The notes: generated from the letters alone by a model not told the origin. A DNA stretch of 64,000 nt from Geitlerinema sp. BBD 1991-9 (GCA_001657325.1 LWRO01000020.1:55866-119865); one strand, 5' to 3'. Counted from the first letter of the stretch, positions 25,756 to 36,700 are shown. Made by a program: numbers and translations.

Positions 25756-28700
25756 ATGCGTTATTTCTGCACGTTTTTCGACCACCGCTATTTACCCAAA
25801 GGACTTGCGCTCTATCGCTCCTTACTTCAGAATTGCCGCGCTTTCGAGTTATGGGTGTTATGCCTCGATCGCTCCTGCTACGAAGTTCTTGAAAAACTCG
25901 CACTGCCTCACATCAAATTAGTTTCCTTAGAAACCCTAGAAGCCGCCGACTTGGGACTTCTCAAAGCCAAGCAAGATCGCACCTTAGTAGAATATTATTT
26001 TACGTGTAAGTCTTGCTTAGCCAAATATATTTTTAGTCAAGATCCGAATGTCGATTTAATCTCTTATGTCGATTCAGATCAATTTTTCTTTTCTGATGTC
26101 GAGCCAATTTATACAGAAATTGAAAATCGATCGATCGCCGTTGTCGAACATCGATTTCCGCCGAAGCTCGAAAGCTTGAAATTTAACGGAATTTATAACG
26201 CAGGTTGGGTATGCTTCCGCCGAGATACAAACGGCTTACAAGGATTGGAATGGTGGCGAGAGCGCTGTCTGGAATGGTGTCACGATTACCACAGAGACGG
26301 CAAGTTTGCCGATCAAAAATATTTAAACGATTTACCTATTCGCTTTAAAAACGTTGCCATCTTACAGCACAAAGGCGCCAACCTTGCTCCTTGGAATGTC
26401 GATCGATACGACATTCAATTTAAAGGCGATCGCTTTTGGATCGACGAACAACCCCTAGTTTTTTACCATTTTCACGGCTTCAAAGAAAAAGAGCCAAATG
26501 TTTACGATCCGAATCTGGGTTTTTACCGCGTTGAAAAGAACCATCAAACCCTATCGTTAATTTACCAAAATTACGTTCGCGTCCTGAACGAAACCAAACA
26601 ACAAATTTTACCCCTGCTTCCCAACGCCTCCCTCGGCGAAAGCATCCGATTTAAAAAAATTCCCGCCGCGACTGCAGCTGCTTCAACTCCTTCTGTCCGA
26701 GCAATGGAATCGAATATCAACCCACAACCTCAGCCCTCTCCAACACCAACGAGAGAGAACCTACCCCTTTCCCAATTAATTCCCCAAGCCACGCAAGCCC
26801 TCCAAACCTACCAACAAAACCCCCTCAACCGCGACGCACTCGACAAACTCCGCCAGTTCCGAACCGCGATCGCCCAACACTGGCTCAACCTCCCCGACGA
26901 CCAGCTCGAAACCCACTTCAACGGACAACTCGGCCAACTCCACAAACAACTTTGGCAGAGTCCCCTCAAAAACGAACCCCTCACCGACACTGACCGAGCC
27001 ACCATCGCCCAACTCTCCCAAAAACTCAGCCAAGGACTCGGCGCAACCCAAGCCCTACAAGCCTTTCTCGCCGCGACCCTCTACGGCTACCCCCACCAGT
27101 TCGACATCCAATATCAAAACGCCCCCATTCCCAACTGGATGACGGGAATTTACCTCAATTTCATGTTCGAGTCGCCCCGTTTGTTCAAAGACGTGGGAGA
27201 AGTGGATGCTTATCACCAATACCTCACCAATTGGACGAAATACCTCCACGACAAAATCCTCAGTAATCCTGACAATCCCACCTGGAAATCCGTGACCCAG
27301 GTGTTCGCCAACCTCGCTAACTTTACCCCCCTCTGCTTTAGCGACCGCGACCAACTCGAAACCCAAAAGCATCGATCGAGCATTCTCGAACGATACCTCG
27401 AACAAGCCGGTTCGACACTGGATTACGACTTCCCACCTCGTCCTGAAAACCGGACAATCCGCTTTGGCGTTCTCTGTCTCAACTACCTCCCCACCGCCGA
27501 AACCTTCACCACCATTCCCGCCTTCGAGCATTTAGACCGAAACCGCTTCGAGGTGTACCTCTACAGCCTGCAAACCACCGGACACCCCCACGAACAATAC
27601 TGTCGAGAACGGGCCGATAAATTCACCACCCTCCCGGCGAACAACCTCCCCAACATGGTGAACGCTGTCCGCAGCGACGACCTGGACGTACTCCTGATTG
27701 GGACGAATATCACCGCCCGGTCTTACCCCCTGACGCTGCTGTCCCTGCACCGCCTGGCTCGCATCCAAACCACCGGACTCTCCGCCCCCACCACCACGGG
27801 AATGCGGAATCTGGATGTCTATATCGGCGGTTCCCTCACCGCCACCGACCCCAGCCATTACAGCGAAAAACTCGTCACCGTGGAGGGTTCCGGACTCTGC
27901 TTCCAATTTCCCCCCGACACCGACACGCCGACTGTCAATCTCGATCGATCGACCTGGGGACTTCCCGAAAACACCATCGTCTTCATGTCTGGGGCTAACT
28001 TCCGCAAAATCAACCCAGAACTTCGCGAAACCTGGGCGAAACTCCTGGCCGCCGTTCCGAATTCCATCCTCGCTATCTACCCCTTCGGGCCGAACTGGGG
28101 GCGACACCCACAGCTCGAAATGCCCTTCTTTAAGCACATACAAGAAGTATTCCGAAAATACGGCATAGACCTGAAACGACTCCTCCTTATCAAAACGCTC
28201 CCTAACCGAGCCGACATTCGCCACGCACTCCAACAAGCAGATGTCTATCTCGACTCCTTCCCCTACTCGGGCGCTGCATCTGTCCTCGACCCCCTACGGG
28301 TGGGACTTCCCCCCGTCGCGATGGAAGGGTCAGAACTACGATTCCGCCAGTCCGCCGCTCTGTTGCGAGAACTGCAAATCCCCGACCTCATCGCCGACAG
28401 CGAAGAGAGTTACATTCAACTGGCGGTTAAACTAGCGACCGATACCAACTTCCGCCAGGCCAAACAACAGCAAATCCAACAGGGAATGCAACAAACGCCG
28501 CCTTTCCTCGACAGTCGATCGTTCGGGGCGAAAATCGCAACCCTGTTAGAACAATTAGTAGAAGGTGGAGTCTCAAAACCAACTCCCTCCCAGCCCGACG
28601 AACACCCCACGAGCCAAGCCTTCATTAACCGAACGATCGGCTGCTGCAACATCTATTACATCGACCCCAGCGAACGATCGATTATCGACGAACTGCACCC

Positions 28701-30435
28701 ACTGCGGCGACAATTGGTCGAGTATTGGATGACGCTGCCGACCGAGCAACTGCAAGAGGCTTACAACGGAGAAATTGGTAAAGCCTTCCAAGCCATCCTC
28801 AAAAGCGACTTCCAGAAAGAATCCCTCAGTGAATCAGACCAACAGTACCGCCAAGAACTCACAGAGCTGGGGGCGGGATTGGCCAAACCGAAGGCCTTGA
28901 ACGCTTTGATGGGGGCGATGCTGTATTATCCTGACGACCAAATGAAAGTTCGGGACGCTCGAAACCGTCTCCCGGCTTGGTTGGTAGCGGATTACGAAAC
29001 AGTATTTGAGACCGAACAGCCAACAACGGCAGAACCGATAACTGCATCCTCTACTCCCCAAACCCAGACAGCTTCTACAGAATTCTCGACAGAATTTCTC
29101 AATCGCCTGGTCGGTTGCGTCAACCTCTACGATATCGACCCATCCGACCAATCGATTATCGGGGAATTGCGCCAACTTCGGCATCAAATAACGGTGAAAC
29201 TCATGGCGCAAGCACCGGAAAATTTAGAAGTGTTGTACGCAGGAGAAGTTGGGAAAGTCTACAAATCTCTGTTGCGAAGTGGTTTCCAGAAAGAACCCGT
29301 GACTGAAGCTGAAAATCAGGTCAAGCAACAGCTCGCGCAGATTTGGAAGTCGGAAAATAACCCTCGATCGATTAATGCAATTCTGAGTATCTTCCTCTAT
29401 TTCTCACCCGGAACGATGAAGGTACAGGACGCACCAAATCGCCTTCCAACGTGGCTCTACAACGATTACGCGGACGTATTCGAGTCGGTACTTCCCCCGA
29501 ACGCAGGTCAGGAAGCAGTGTCTCAAGTGGCTGTCCAACCGACACCGGCAACAATGGCAATTCCGGCCGCGATCGTTCCCGACGACCCCGTTGAAAGTCC
29601 TAAATTCCTCAATCGCCTATTGGGAACGGTCAACCTCTATAACATCGATCCGTCCGATCCGTCGATTGTCGCACAACTGCACCAGATTCGCCGCCAGTTC
29701 GTCGAACATTGGATGACAGTCCCCGATGTGGAACTGGAGAACACTTATAAAGGCGATGTCGGTCGCGGCTATCGGATTTTGTTGGGAAGCGGTTTCCAGA
29801 AAGAACCGCTCAGCGAGGCAGAGACCCAATACCGACAACAGCTGACTCAATTGGGGGTTGAACTCAATCAGCCGAAATCTCTGAACGCCTTAATGGGAGC
29901 AATGTTGTACTATCCCCCCAGTCAGATGAAAGTGCAAGACGCACGGACTCGGCTACCGGAGTGGTTGATTTCCGATTACGAGAAGGTGTTTGAGGGGAAC
30001 GTCGCCATTGCCGGGTCGGAGGCAATGCCACCGAGTCCCGAATTTCTCAAGCGACTGACGGCTTGTGTGAACTTGTTCCAAATCGATGCCAACGATGCTA
30101 ACGCGATCGCCCAACTGCGACAGGTTCGCCAACAGTTCGCGCAGTACTGGCTGAGCTTACCCACCGAACAGCTTGAAAGTGCCTACAGTCAACTGGGAGA
30201 AGGGTATCGCAGGCTCGTGGGCAGTGGATTGCAGCGACTCCCCAAAACGGATGCGGAACAGTCGTTGTTCGGACAGTTGAAAGCGGAGTTAGGTCAGGGT
30301 GTCGGACGTCCGAAGTTCCTCAACTGTATCCTCGCGGCGATGCTGTATTGTCGTTCCGACCAACTACGGTTCGATAACGCTCAGAGTTTGTTGCCAAGTT
30401 GGTTGATTGGGGACTTTAATCGATTTTTTGGCTGA
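25756..30435 (+). CDS. Giant glycosyltransferase: GT-A-like + GT41 (SPINDLY/OGT-like) with five repeat modules
   Basis: A 1559-aa protein. Residues 1-300 look like a GT-A-fold transferase: FDHRYLPKGLALYRSL, a DSD metal motif at 106-108 in ISYVDSDQFFFSD, then GIYNAGWVCFRRD and DQKYLND. A Pro/Gln linker follows. About 337-470 is a divergent module copy. About 567-910 is a GT41 O-GlcNAc transferase-like catalytic region: FGVLCLNYLPTAETF, FMSGANFRKINPEL, VYLDSFPYSGAASVLDPLR and GLPPVAMEGSELRFRQSAALL. Then four modules of about 130 aa at about 956-1085, 1114-1243, 1284-1414 and 1430-1559. These share a FLNR-L-G-VNLY-IDPSD opening, a GE-GK-Y stretch, and a closing RLPxWL--DYxxVFE. The modules are unfamiliar to me. 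Possible role: protein O-glycosylation. Confidence 0.8.
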   Translation: MRYFCTFFDHRYLPKGLALYRSLLQNCRAFELWVLCLDRSCYEVLEKLALPHIKLVSLETLEAADLGLLKAKQDRTLVEYYFTCKSCLAKYIFSQDPNVDLISYVDSDQFFFSDVEPIYTEIENRSIAVVEHRFPPKLESLKFNGIYNAGWVCFRRDTNGLQGLEWWRERCLEWCHDYHRDGKFADQKYLNDLPIRFKNVAILQHKGANLAPWNVDRYDIQFKGDRFWIDEQPLVFYHFHGFKEKEPNVYDPNLGFYRVEKNHQTLSLIYQNYVRVLNETKQQILPLLPNASLGESIRFKKIPAATAAASTPSVRAMESNINPQPQPSPTPTRENLPLSQLIPQATQALQTYQQNPLNRDALDKLRQFRTAIAQHWLNLPDDQLETHFNGQLGQLHKQLWQSPLKNEPLTDTDRATIAQLSQKLSQGLGATQALQAFLAATLYGYPHQFDIQYQNAPIPNWMTGIYLNFMFESPRLFKDVGEVDAYHQYLTNWTKYLHDKILSNPDNPTWKSVTQVFANLANFTPLCFSDRDQLETQKHRSSILERYLEQAGSTLDYDFPPRPENRTIRFGVLCLNYLPTAETFTTIPAFEHLDRNRFEVYLYSLQTTGHPHEQYCRERADKFTTLPANNLPNMVNAVRSDDLDVLLIGTNITARSYPLTLLSLHRLARIQTTGLSAPTTTGMRNLDVYIGGSLTATDPSHYSEKLVTVEGSGLCFQFPPDTDTPTVNLDRSTWGLPENTIVFMSGANFRKINPELRETWAKLLAAVPNSILAIYPFGPNWGRHPQLEMPFFKHIQEVFRKYGIDLKRLLLIKTLPNRADIRHALQQADVYLDSFPYSGAASVLDPLRVGLPPVAMEGSELRFRQSAALLRELQIPDLIADSEESYIQLAVKLATDTNFRQAKQQQIQQGMQQTPPFLDSRSFGAKIATLLEQLVEGGVSKPTPSQPDEHPTSQAFINRTIGCCNIYYIDPSERSIIDELHPLRRQLVEYWMTLPTEQLQEAYNGEIGKAFQAILKSDFQKESLSESDQQYRQELTELGAGLAKPKALNALMGAMLYYPDDQMKVRDARNRLPAWLVADYETVFETEQPTTAEPITASSTPQTQTASTEFSTEFLNRLVGCVNLYDIDPSDQSIIGELRQLRHQITVKLMAQAPENLEVLYAGEVGKVYKSLLRSGFQKEPVTEAENQVKQQLAQIWKSENNPRSINAILSIFLYFSPGTMKVQDAPNRLPTWLYNDYADVFESVLPPNAGQEAVSQVAVQPTPATMAIPAAIVPDDPVESPKFLNRLLGTVNLYNIDPSDPSIVAQLHQIRRQFVEHWMTVPDVELENTYKGDVGRGYRILLGSGFQKEPLSEAETQYRQQLTQLGVELNQPKSLNALMGAMLYYPPSQMKVQDARTRLPEWLISDYEKVFEGNVAIAGSEAMPPSPEFLKRLTACVNLFQIDANDANAIAQLRQVRQQFAQYWLSLPTEQLESAYSQLGEGYRRLVGSGLQRLPKTDAEQSLFGQLKAELGQGVGRPKFLNCILAAMLYCRSDQLRFDNAQSLLPSWLIGDFNRFFG

Positions 30436-30547
30436 TGTCGCTATGCGTTTCGATCGAACGCTCTGAGCGACACCAGCGAACGCAATCCTGTAGAGTTCTT
30501 GTCTACAAAGAGTAGACTTCCTGCGTGAATATTTTTGACCCCCCTTC

Positions 30548-30570
30548 ATCCCCCCTGGTCAAGGGGGGAT
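30548..30570. other. C/G-rich hairpin between convergent genes
   Basis: ATCCCCCC (30548-30555) pairs with GGGGGGAT (30563-30570) across a 7-nt loop, between the giant glycosyltransferase and the convergent methyltransferase. Around it, CTGTAGAGT (from about 30489) and ACTCTACAG (to about 30596) form an outer inverted repeat. No T-run follows, so it may be a dispersed repeat or a bidirectional pause site instead of a classic terminator. Confidence 0.45.
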
Positions 30571-30607
30571 TCCGTGCAGGAGGTACTCTACAGGGATCGA
30601 CAACCGG

Positions 30608-31939
30608 TTAAAACTGCGTTTCGCCCGCTGTCGGTGCAGAAGCTTCAGTTCCTCGCTGTAATGTTAGCCAATGCAGCGAAATCGGTGAATTGGGCATTGC
30701 AAACACCTGTTGGCCGGAGGCCCAGCGCACGTACCAAGGATCGAGTTTTTGGGCGTTTTCCGAGCGATGGGTTTTCTCGTAATCGAGGACAGATTCAACC
30801 GATGTGAGTTCGAGGGGTAAGTTCTCCAGCATCTCGTCGAGTTGAGATCGCGTAACGATCGTCGCATTCCCTGCCCTTGCTGCTTCTAACGCCAGGGTAT
30901 CGAATTCAACGCCATCGGCAGCTAAAAACAGGTTTAACAATAACGTCCCTCCAGGAATCAACGTCTCCGAGAGCTTTGAGAGTAGTGCGTGCAAAGCCTC
31001 TCGATCGATAAGACGAGGTGCGATCTCGGTGACGACCGCGAAGTGATAGCGACTCGACGGTAACGAGACCAGAGGATCGAGGAGATCCTCCGCAGCAATC
31101 GAAATCGGTAAAGTATCTTCCTCAGCGATTTCTTGCAATTTTTGCGCGAACGGTTCGGCGAGGTCGATGGCGTTGACGTTGAATCCTTGACGAGCCAGGG
31201 GAATCGCGTGTTGAGCCGTACCCAATCCCGCCACGAGAACGGTTCCGTCTCGTGGTTCGATCGAATTCGCCACGTCCGTCACTTTAACCAAAGGCGAAAG
31301 TTTTGCCAGATAGTCGGGCGTTTTTGCCAAAATCTCCCGCGCTTGCTCGTCGATCGATCTCGTGACGACAGACACTTTACACGTCAAGCCGGTTTGAGAA
31401 CCCTTGACCGTACCGTACACGACCCGAATTCGCGCTTGAGGCAACAGTAGATACCCTTTTTCTAGCTCTTGTTGCAACCGTTCGCGCAATCGATCGAGCT
31501 GTTCGGCGTTCAACGGATAGGTGAGGACGTCGAACAAATTCGCTAACTGCTGCAAATAAACATCGCACCGAGACGGAATACAAGGTAAAACCAGTTGACC
31601 TTCTGCGAGCAGTTTCTTCGTCGGACGTTCGCTGGGGAGGACTTGCACACCGTACACCAAACCCTGACGGGGAAACGGAGCGGGTTCGTAGGCAACGCTC
31701 AACTGTGTTGGGGTCTTTTGCCCAGATGCTGCGTCCAGACTTCGAGCTAAGTTCCGACACAACTGCACCAATTCGTTCGCAGAAAACGGTTTTCCCAACG
31801 TCGAGAACAGGCGTTCTAAGCGCCGAGTGTAGGGATCGATCGCGCCCTTAACCGCTGGAAGAACGACACGACCCCGTGCAGAAATAGCGAAGTTCACGGC
31901 TCGATCGATCGCCTGGGGCAACGTTGCTGAATTCGTCAC
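30608..31939 (-). CDS. Class I SAM-dependent methyltransferase with long N-terminal domain
   Basis: A 443-aa protein. The methyltransferase core lies at about 230-360: GTVLVAGLGTAQHAIPLARQGF as motif I, NVNAIDLAEPFAQKL as the acidic strand, FAVVTEIAPRLID and IPGGTLLLNLFLAADG. The first 220 residues contain two related halves (DPYTRRLERLFSTLGKPFSA and DVYLQQLANLFDVLTYPLNA), an internal duplication of a helical segment of unknown role. The substrate is unknown. It is convergent with the giant glycosyltransferase and lies downstream of the PSRP-3 gene, but a strong terminator separates it from the latter. Confidence 0.75.
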   Translation of the reverse strand: MTNSATLPQAIDRAVNFAISARGRVVLPAVKGAIDPYTRRLERLFSTLGKPFSANELVQLCRNLARSLDAASGQKTPTQLSVAYEPAPFPRQGLVYGVQVLPSERPTKKLLAEGQLVLPCIPSRCDVYLQQLANLFDVLTYPLNAEQLDRLRERLQQELEKGYLLLPQARIRVVYGTVKGSQTGLTCKVSVVTRSIDEQAREILAKTPDYLAKLSPLVKVTDVANSIEPRDGTVLVAGLGTAQHAIPLARQGFNVNAIDLAEPFAQKLQEIAEEDTLPISIAAEDLLDPLVSLPSSRYHFAVVTEIAPRLIDREALHALLSKLSETLIPGGTLLLNLFLAADGVEFDTLALEAARAGNATIVTRSQLDEMLENLPLELTSVESVLDYEKTHRSENAQKLDPWYVRWASGQQVFAMPNSPISLHWLTLQRGTEASAPTAGETQF

Positions 31940-31961
31940 GGTATTTCCCTTGAAGATACTG

Positions 31962-31989
31962 AAAAACCCGCTTTCGACTGGAAAACGGG
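31962..31989 (-). terminator. Rho-independent terminator of the PSRP-3 gene
   Basis: On the minus strand CCCGTTTTC pairs with GAAAGCGGG (nine pairs, one G-T) around a CAGTC loop and is followed by TTTTT. It is 30 nt after the PSRP-3 stop and ends 22 nt before the start of the methyltransferase gene. Confidence 0.75.
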
Positions 31990-32019
31990 CGAAGATAGGA
32001 CGATCTTAGCTCTCGATGG

Positions 32020-32319
32020 TTACTTGCTTCCGGTAAATCCGACTTCTGGAAACCGCTGTTGCGCTTCTGCCATCGATTTTTTCTTGCCTTCTTCTTGCCA
32101 GTAGTTGATCACTTCGGTGGCTTTGTTGAGGAGTTCAACCCGTTCCACCTCAGAAATCCAATGTTTGGCTTCTAACTCGTTTTTGAGTTGTTCCCAAGCA
32201 TCGTTGCGCGGCCAGAAGAAGTAGGTGGTTAAGGGACTGGTTCCTTTGCCGACCACTTGGTCAACAGCAATGGCGACATTATCCTCTAACCAGAGGACTT
32301 TTAACATGAATCGGGACAA
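32020..32319 (-). CDS. ycf65: 30S ribosomal protein PSRP-3 / Ycf65
   Basis: A small 99-aa ribosome-associated protein conserved in cyanobacteria and plastids. [56 protein letters not shown] and [17 protein letters not shown] match the family along its length. Start choice: GGGAGG lies 5 nt before a TTG at 32319, giving [10 protein letters not shown], the usual N-terminus of the family. The internal ATG at 32307 is 17 nt from the Shine-Dalgarno and would remove four conserved residues; the longer frame to 32361 has no support. It is divergent from the HAD gene, so the 95-bp spacer should carry both promoters. Confidence 0.93.
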   Translation of the reverse strand: MSRFMLKVLWLEDNVAIAVDQVVGKGTSPLTTYFFWPRNDAWEQLKNELEAKHWISEVERVELLNKATEVINYWQEEGKKKSMAEAQQRFPEVGFTGSK

Positions 32320-32414
32320 GCTTACCTCCCAAGGGGTTGTCAAAACTTTGCAAATTTCCATTATACTGTTTTCGACCGCACTCCAACAACACTGACGCGC
32401 ACCGAGGATCTGTT

Positions 32415-33269
32415 GTGAACGATAGTGCTTCGCACCGCTTACGCGATCGAGTCTATACCGATGCGAATACTCCGCTCGCGATCGCCGTTTTCGATATCGA
32501 CGGTGTCATTCGCGATGTCGGAGGCTCGTACCGTCGCGCCTTAGCCGATACGGTGGAACAGTTTACAGAGGGCGCATACCGTCCGACCTCGGAAGATATC
32601 GATCGATTGAAATCGGAAGGAGTATGGAACAACGATTGGGAAGGCTCCCAGGAGTTGGTCTTGCGGCATTTTGAATCTCAGGGACGGGATCGATCGAGCA
32701 TCGAGATCGATTTCGAGACCCTCGTGGCGTTTTTTCAATCTCGCTATCGCGGTGAAGATCCCGATAATCCCGACAACTGGACGGGTTACATTTGTCACGA
32801 ACCACTTTTAGCTGATACGAACTATTTCGAGAGTTTGACAAACGCCCAGATTCTTTGGGGCTTTTTTAGTGGAGCGACAAGGGGGTCGGCTTCGTATATT
32901 CTACAAAAACGCATTGGTTTACGAGATCCGGTGTTGATTGCCATGGAAGACGCACCGGGAAAACCCGATCCGACGGGTTTGTTTGCAACCGTAGAACAGC
33001 TAGAACGACGGGCGAACGTCTCACAACCTATTCCAACGCTCTATGTTGGGGATACAGTAGCCGATTTATACGCCGTGCAAAAAGCAGCACAAGCCGCTTC
33101 CGATCGCCCCTGGATTGGCGTTGGGGTGTTACCGCCACACGTGCAGACGACACCGGAACGCCAGCAGAAATACACGAAATTGTTAACGGATGCCGGGGCA
33201 ACGGTCGTGTTGAGCGGGGTGCGGGAACTGACACCCGAACGAGTGAAATCGCTGGTAGAACAGGTTTAA
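32415..33269 (+). CDS. HAD superfamily hydrolase, TIGR01548-type
   Basis: A 284-aa HAD phosphatase. Motif I is [20 protein letters not shown] with the nucleophile Asp in DxD; the C-terminal core has [11 protein letters not shown] (motif III Lys) and [16 protein letters not shown] (motif IV Asp pair). The family is annotated as a histidinol-phosphatase/sucrose-phosphatase-like group of unverified substrate, common in cyanobacteria. The frame extends to 32337 but would then overlap the divergent gene's leader; GTG 32415, with GAGG 7 nt upstream, is the supported start. It is followed by a long gene-free stretch. Confidence 0.85.
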   Translation: MNDSASHRLRDRVYTDANTPLAIAVFDIDGVIRDVGGSYRRALADTVEQFTEGAYRPTSEDIDRLKSEGVWNNDWEGSQELVLRHFESQGRDRSSIEIDFETLVAFFQSRYRGEDPDNPDNWTGYICHEPLLADTNYFESLTNAQILWGFFSGATRGSASYILQKRIGLRDPVLIAMEDAPGKPDPTGLFATVEQLERRANVSQPIPTLYVGDTVADLYAVQKAAQAASDRPWIGVGVLPPHVQTTPERQQKYTKLLTDAGATVVLSGVRELTPERVKSLVEQV

Positions 33270-33797
33270 CAATTGCAGCCACTCGTGTGTCGATCGATGG
33301 AGACGACAAACACGCGATCGAACCAACACAACCTCGATCGAATGGCATTCGATCGGAGCATCGATCGCTGGGCAAATTGAAGTGCGTACTTGAATAAATT
33401 TCAACCCTAAAATAGCGAGAACGTTCGACTGTAACACGACAATACAAACGATATTCGATCGTTGCATTTTGTGAGAATTGTAACAAAATCGGGCGGTGTC
33501 GTTCCCAGGTCATCGAGCGATCGTGTTAGATTTCCGACAGAACGAATTCAACACGATCGAACACCGATATGAAATCTGATACAGAGCGTTTAAAGACTAC
33601 TTGAGTGTCGATTTTTCTCTTTTAGGACGGTTCGATCGTCGTTCGATATCGACCTCAAAGCCCAAACTCAAATAAACTTAAATAAACTTAAATAAATATA
33701 AATATCTCGAGATCGAGGGTAGGATTCGTGCGATCGAACTAACCGGCCGTGTCACACTAGAACAAACAGCCTCACTGCGGACTTCCTCGAACTTAAA
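33270..33797. other. 528-bp intergenic region without a recognisable gene
   Basis: No credible coding frame on either strand. It contains many CGATCG words and a 9-bp inverted repeat, CGATCGAAT (33335-33343) with ATTCGATCG (33347-33355). An AT-rich stretch with direct repeats lies at 33671-33705. It presumably holds the promoter of the histidine kinase gene; no clear -35/-10 pair was found. Confidence 0.6.
33671..33705. repeat. AT-rich 10-bp direct repeats upstream of the histidine kinase gene
   Basis: AATAAACTTA occurs twice in tandem at 33671-33690, followed by a degenerate third unit (AATAAATATA). It lies about 100 nt before the kinase start and is the only AT-rich block in this spacer, so it may be a regulatory or DNA-bending site. 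Confidence 0.5.
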
Positions 33798-36700
33798 ATG
33801 AGCTGCACTTCAGACGCACGCACGATCCTCCCGACTCAGGAACCCCTTCTGCGTCAAGTGTTCGGTGTATTGTCCGAATTGATTTTGCTGCTCGATCGAA
33901 ATGCCGAGTCGATCGAAGTATTACCCACAGCCGGTGTCAGCGGCGATCTCGACGTCACCGAATTGACCGTCCAAAAAATTCGGGACGTAGAAACACGCGA
34001 TGAGTTTATCGCTCCCGTACGTCGCGCCCTGGACACCCAAACGCGCCAATACTTCGAGTACGCCATTGAAGACGACGAGGTGCGAGTGTGGTACGTTGCT
34101 GAAATTTCCCCTCTATCCCGAGACAAAGCCATTTGGGTTGCCAGAGACCTTCTCGGAACGCTTCCCCCCTGCTGTCGAGATAGCTTCCAGCCCTGTTGGC
34201 GCGATCGCGTCGAAGCCGAGTTACAAGACAGCGAAGAACGATTTCGTGCCACCTTCGAGCAAGCCGCCGTTGGCATCGCGCACGTGCGAACAGACGGTAG
34301 TTTTTTACGAGTGAACCGTCGATTTTGCGAGTTTCTCGGCTACTCACCCGAAGAAATCAGGACGCGCAGCTACGCCGACATCACCCATCCCGAAGATCTC
34401 AAAACAAGCCAGTACGGTATCGATCGACTGCTATCTGGAGAAATAGACACCTTTACCCAGGAAAAACGCTATCTCCGAAGTAACGGAGTCGATATTTGGG
34501 GAAGCGTTACCGTTTCCCTGGTGTACACGCGCAGCGGCCATCCCGACTACTTCATCGCAGTCATTCGAGATATCAGCGCTCGCAAACAAGCCGAAGCAGC
34601 CCTCCATGCCAGCGAAGAGCGCTGGCAACTGGCCGTTCGCGGCAACAACGATGGGATTTGGGACTGGAACATCCAAACTAACGAAGTTTATTTTTCCCCC
34701 CGTTGGAAAGAAATGCTCGGGTTCGCGGACGACGAAATTGCCAACCACCTCGATGAATGGTCGAAGCGCGTCCACCCCGACGATCTCGACTGGGTCGTCC
34801 AAACGATTCAAGACCACTTGGCTGAGAAAACCCCCTTTTACATCACCGAACACCGAGTTCGCTGCAAGGACGGCAGCTATCGCTGGATTCTCGATCGAGG
34901 TCAAGCGTTGTGGGACGAAAACGGCGATGTCGTGCGGATGGTGGGATCGCACACGGACATTACGGCCCGAAAAGCCACAGAAGCCCAACTGCACCGTGTC
35001 AACCGAACCCTCAAAACTCTCAGCGATTGCAATCAAGCACTCGTGCGCGCCACCTCAGAAACCGAACTGTTTCAAAACATCTGCCAAATTCTCGTCACGG
35101 CGGGCGGATATCGTCTCGCCTGGGTGGGCTACGTCGAGCAAGATGCCGACAAGACGATTCGCCCCGTGGCACAAGCTGGATTTGACGAGGGCTATCTCGA
35201 AACCTTGAACCTAACGTGGGCAGATACCGAACGCGGACGCGGTCCCACGGGAACGGCAGCTCGCCAGGGATCGTTTTGCGTGTTTCAAGATATTGCCAAC
35301 GATCCATGCTACAAACCTTGGCGTGAAGCGGCCCGCAAGCGAGGATACGCTTCCTCGATCGCCCTTCCCCTCGTTCACGAAAACGTATCGATTGGCGTGC
35401 TGAACCTGTACAGTCATCTTCCCGATGCGTTCGACGATGCAGACATTCAGTTTCTCGAAGAACTCGGGGCCGATCTCGTCTACGGAATCATCGCCTTGCG
35501 CACCCATCAAGCCCACGAAGAAAGCGAGCGTCGATTTCGCCAACTCGCAGAAAGTATCGATGACGTATTTTGGATGAGCAACGACACTGAAAGCGAAATC
35601 CTGTACGTCAGCCCTGCTTATGAAAAAATCTGGGGGCGCAGTTGTCAGAGTTTGTACGATAATCCCAAATCCTATCTCACCCCGATTCACCCCGAAGACC
35701 GAGAACGCGCGCTCAATGCGTTGCAAAAAGACTTGAGCGCGTACTTCGACGTCGAATACCGCATCGTGCGCCCTGACGGTTCCGTGTGTTGGGTATGGGA
35801 TCGCGGTTTTCCCATTTACGGCGAAAACGGAAAGCTCTTCCGACGCAGTGGAATCGCCAAAGATATTACCGAACGAAAACGAGCCGAGGCCTTTTTGCTG
35901 AACGCGAAAGCCGAGCTGGAAATCCGCGTGCGAGAACGAACAGCCGAACTCGCTTTAGCCAACCGCCAACTGCAACGAGAACTTTCAGAACGGCAACTTG
36001 CCGAAGCCAAAGTGCGCGAGAGCGAGAAACAGTATCGGACACTCGTGAAAAACTTTCCGAAAGGTGCCGTATTTCTGTTCGATCGAGACTATCGTTATAC
36101 GATCGCCGACGGAGTGGGTTTGACAGAGCTGGGCTTGTCGCGGGAACAGTTAGAAGATCGCGTCATATCAGATGTATTGCCAGCTGAAATTTACAACATG
36201 GTCGAACCACTCTATCGCGCGGCTTTGTCAGGAGAAACCACCACCGCTGAAATTCGACACGTCGATCGGATTTACGCCTATCAAGCGCTTCCCGTTCGCA
36301 ACGAGCGAGACGAAGTCAAAGGGGGGATGGTCGTTCTGCAAGACATCACCGAACGTAAGAAAGCCGAAGCCGAGCGCGATCGACTGATCGCCATTTTAGA
36401 AGCCAGTCCCGATATCGTCGTGTCCATGACGCTCAGCGGCCGCGTGTTTTATCTCAACCAAGCCGCAAGACAGGTTTGGGGAGTCGCCCCCGACACGCCT
36501 TTAGATCGTTGGTCGTTACGCCAAGGCCAGCCCGAGTGGGCGAACCAACTCTTGCAAACCGAAGGGATTCCGAGCGCCCTGCAAAACGGCAGTTGGGTGG
36601 GAGAAACCGCTTTGCTCAGTTGTGACAGCCGGGAAATTCCCGTGTCGCAACTGACGATCGCCCACAAGGATGCAAAGGGAACAGTGAAGTTTTTATCCTC

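Noticed and set aside
27532..28236. 234-codon minus-strand frame inside the giant glycosyltransferase
   Set aside because: It mirrors the GT41-coding region, whose plus-strand product has clear conserved motifs.
32337..32367. Promoter TTGTCA / TATACT for the HAD gene
   Set aside because: The spacing of 19 nt is too long for a confident call.
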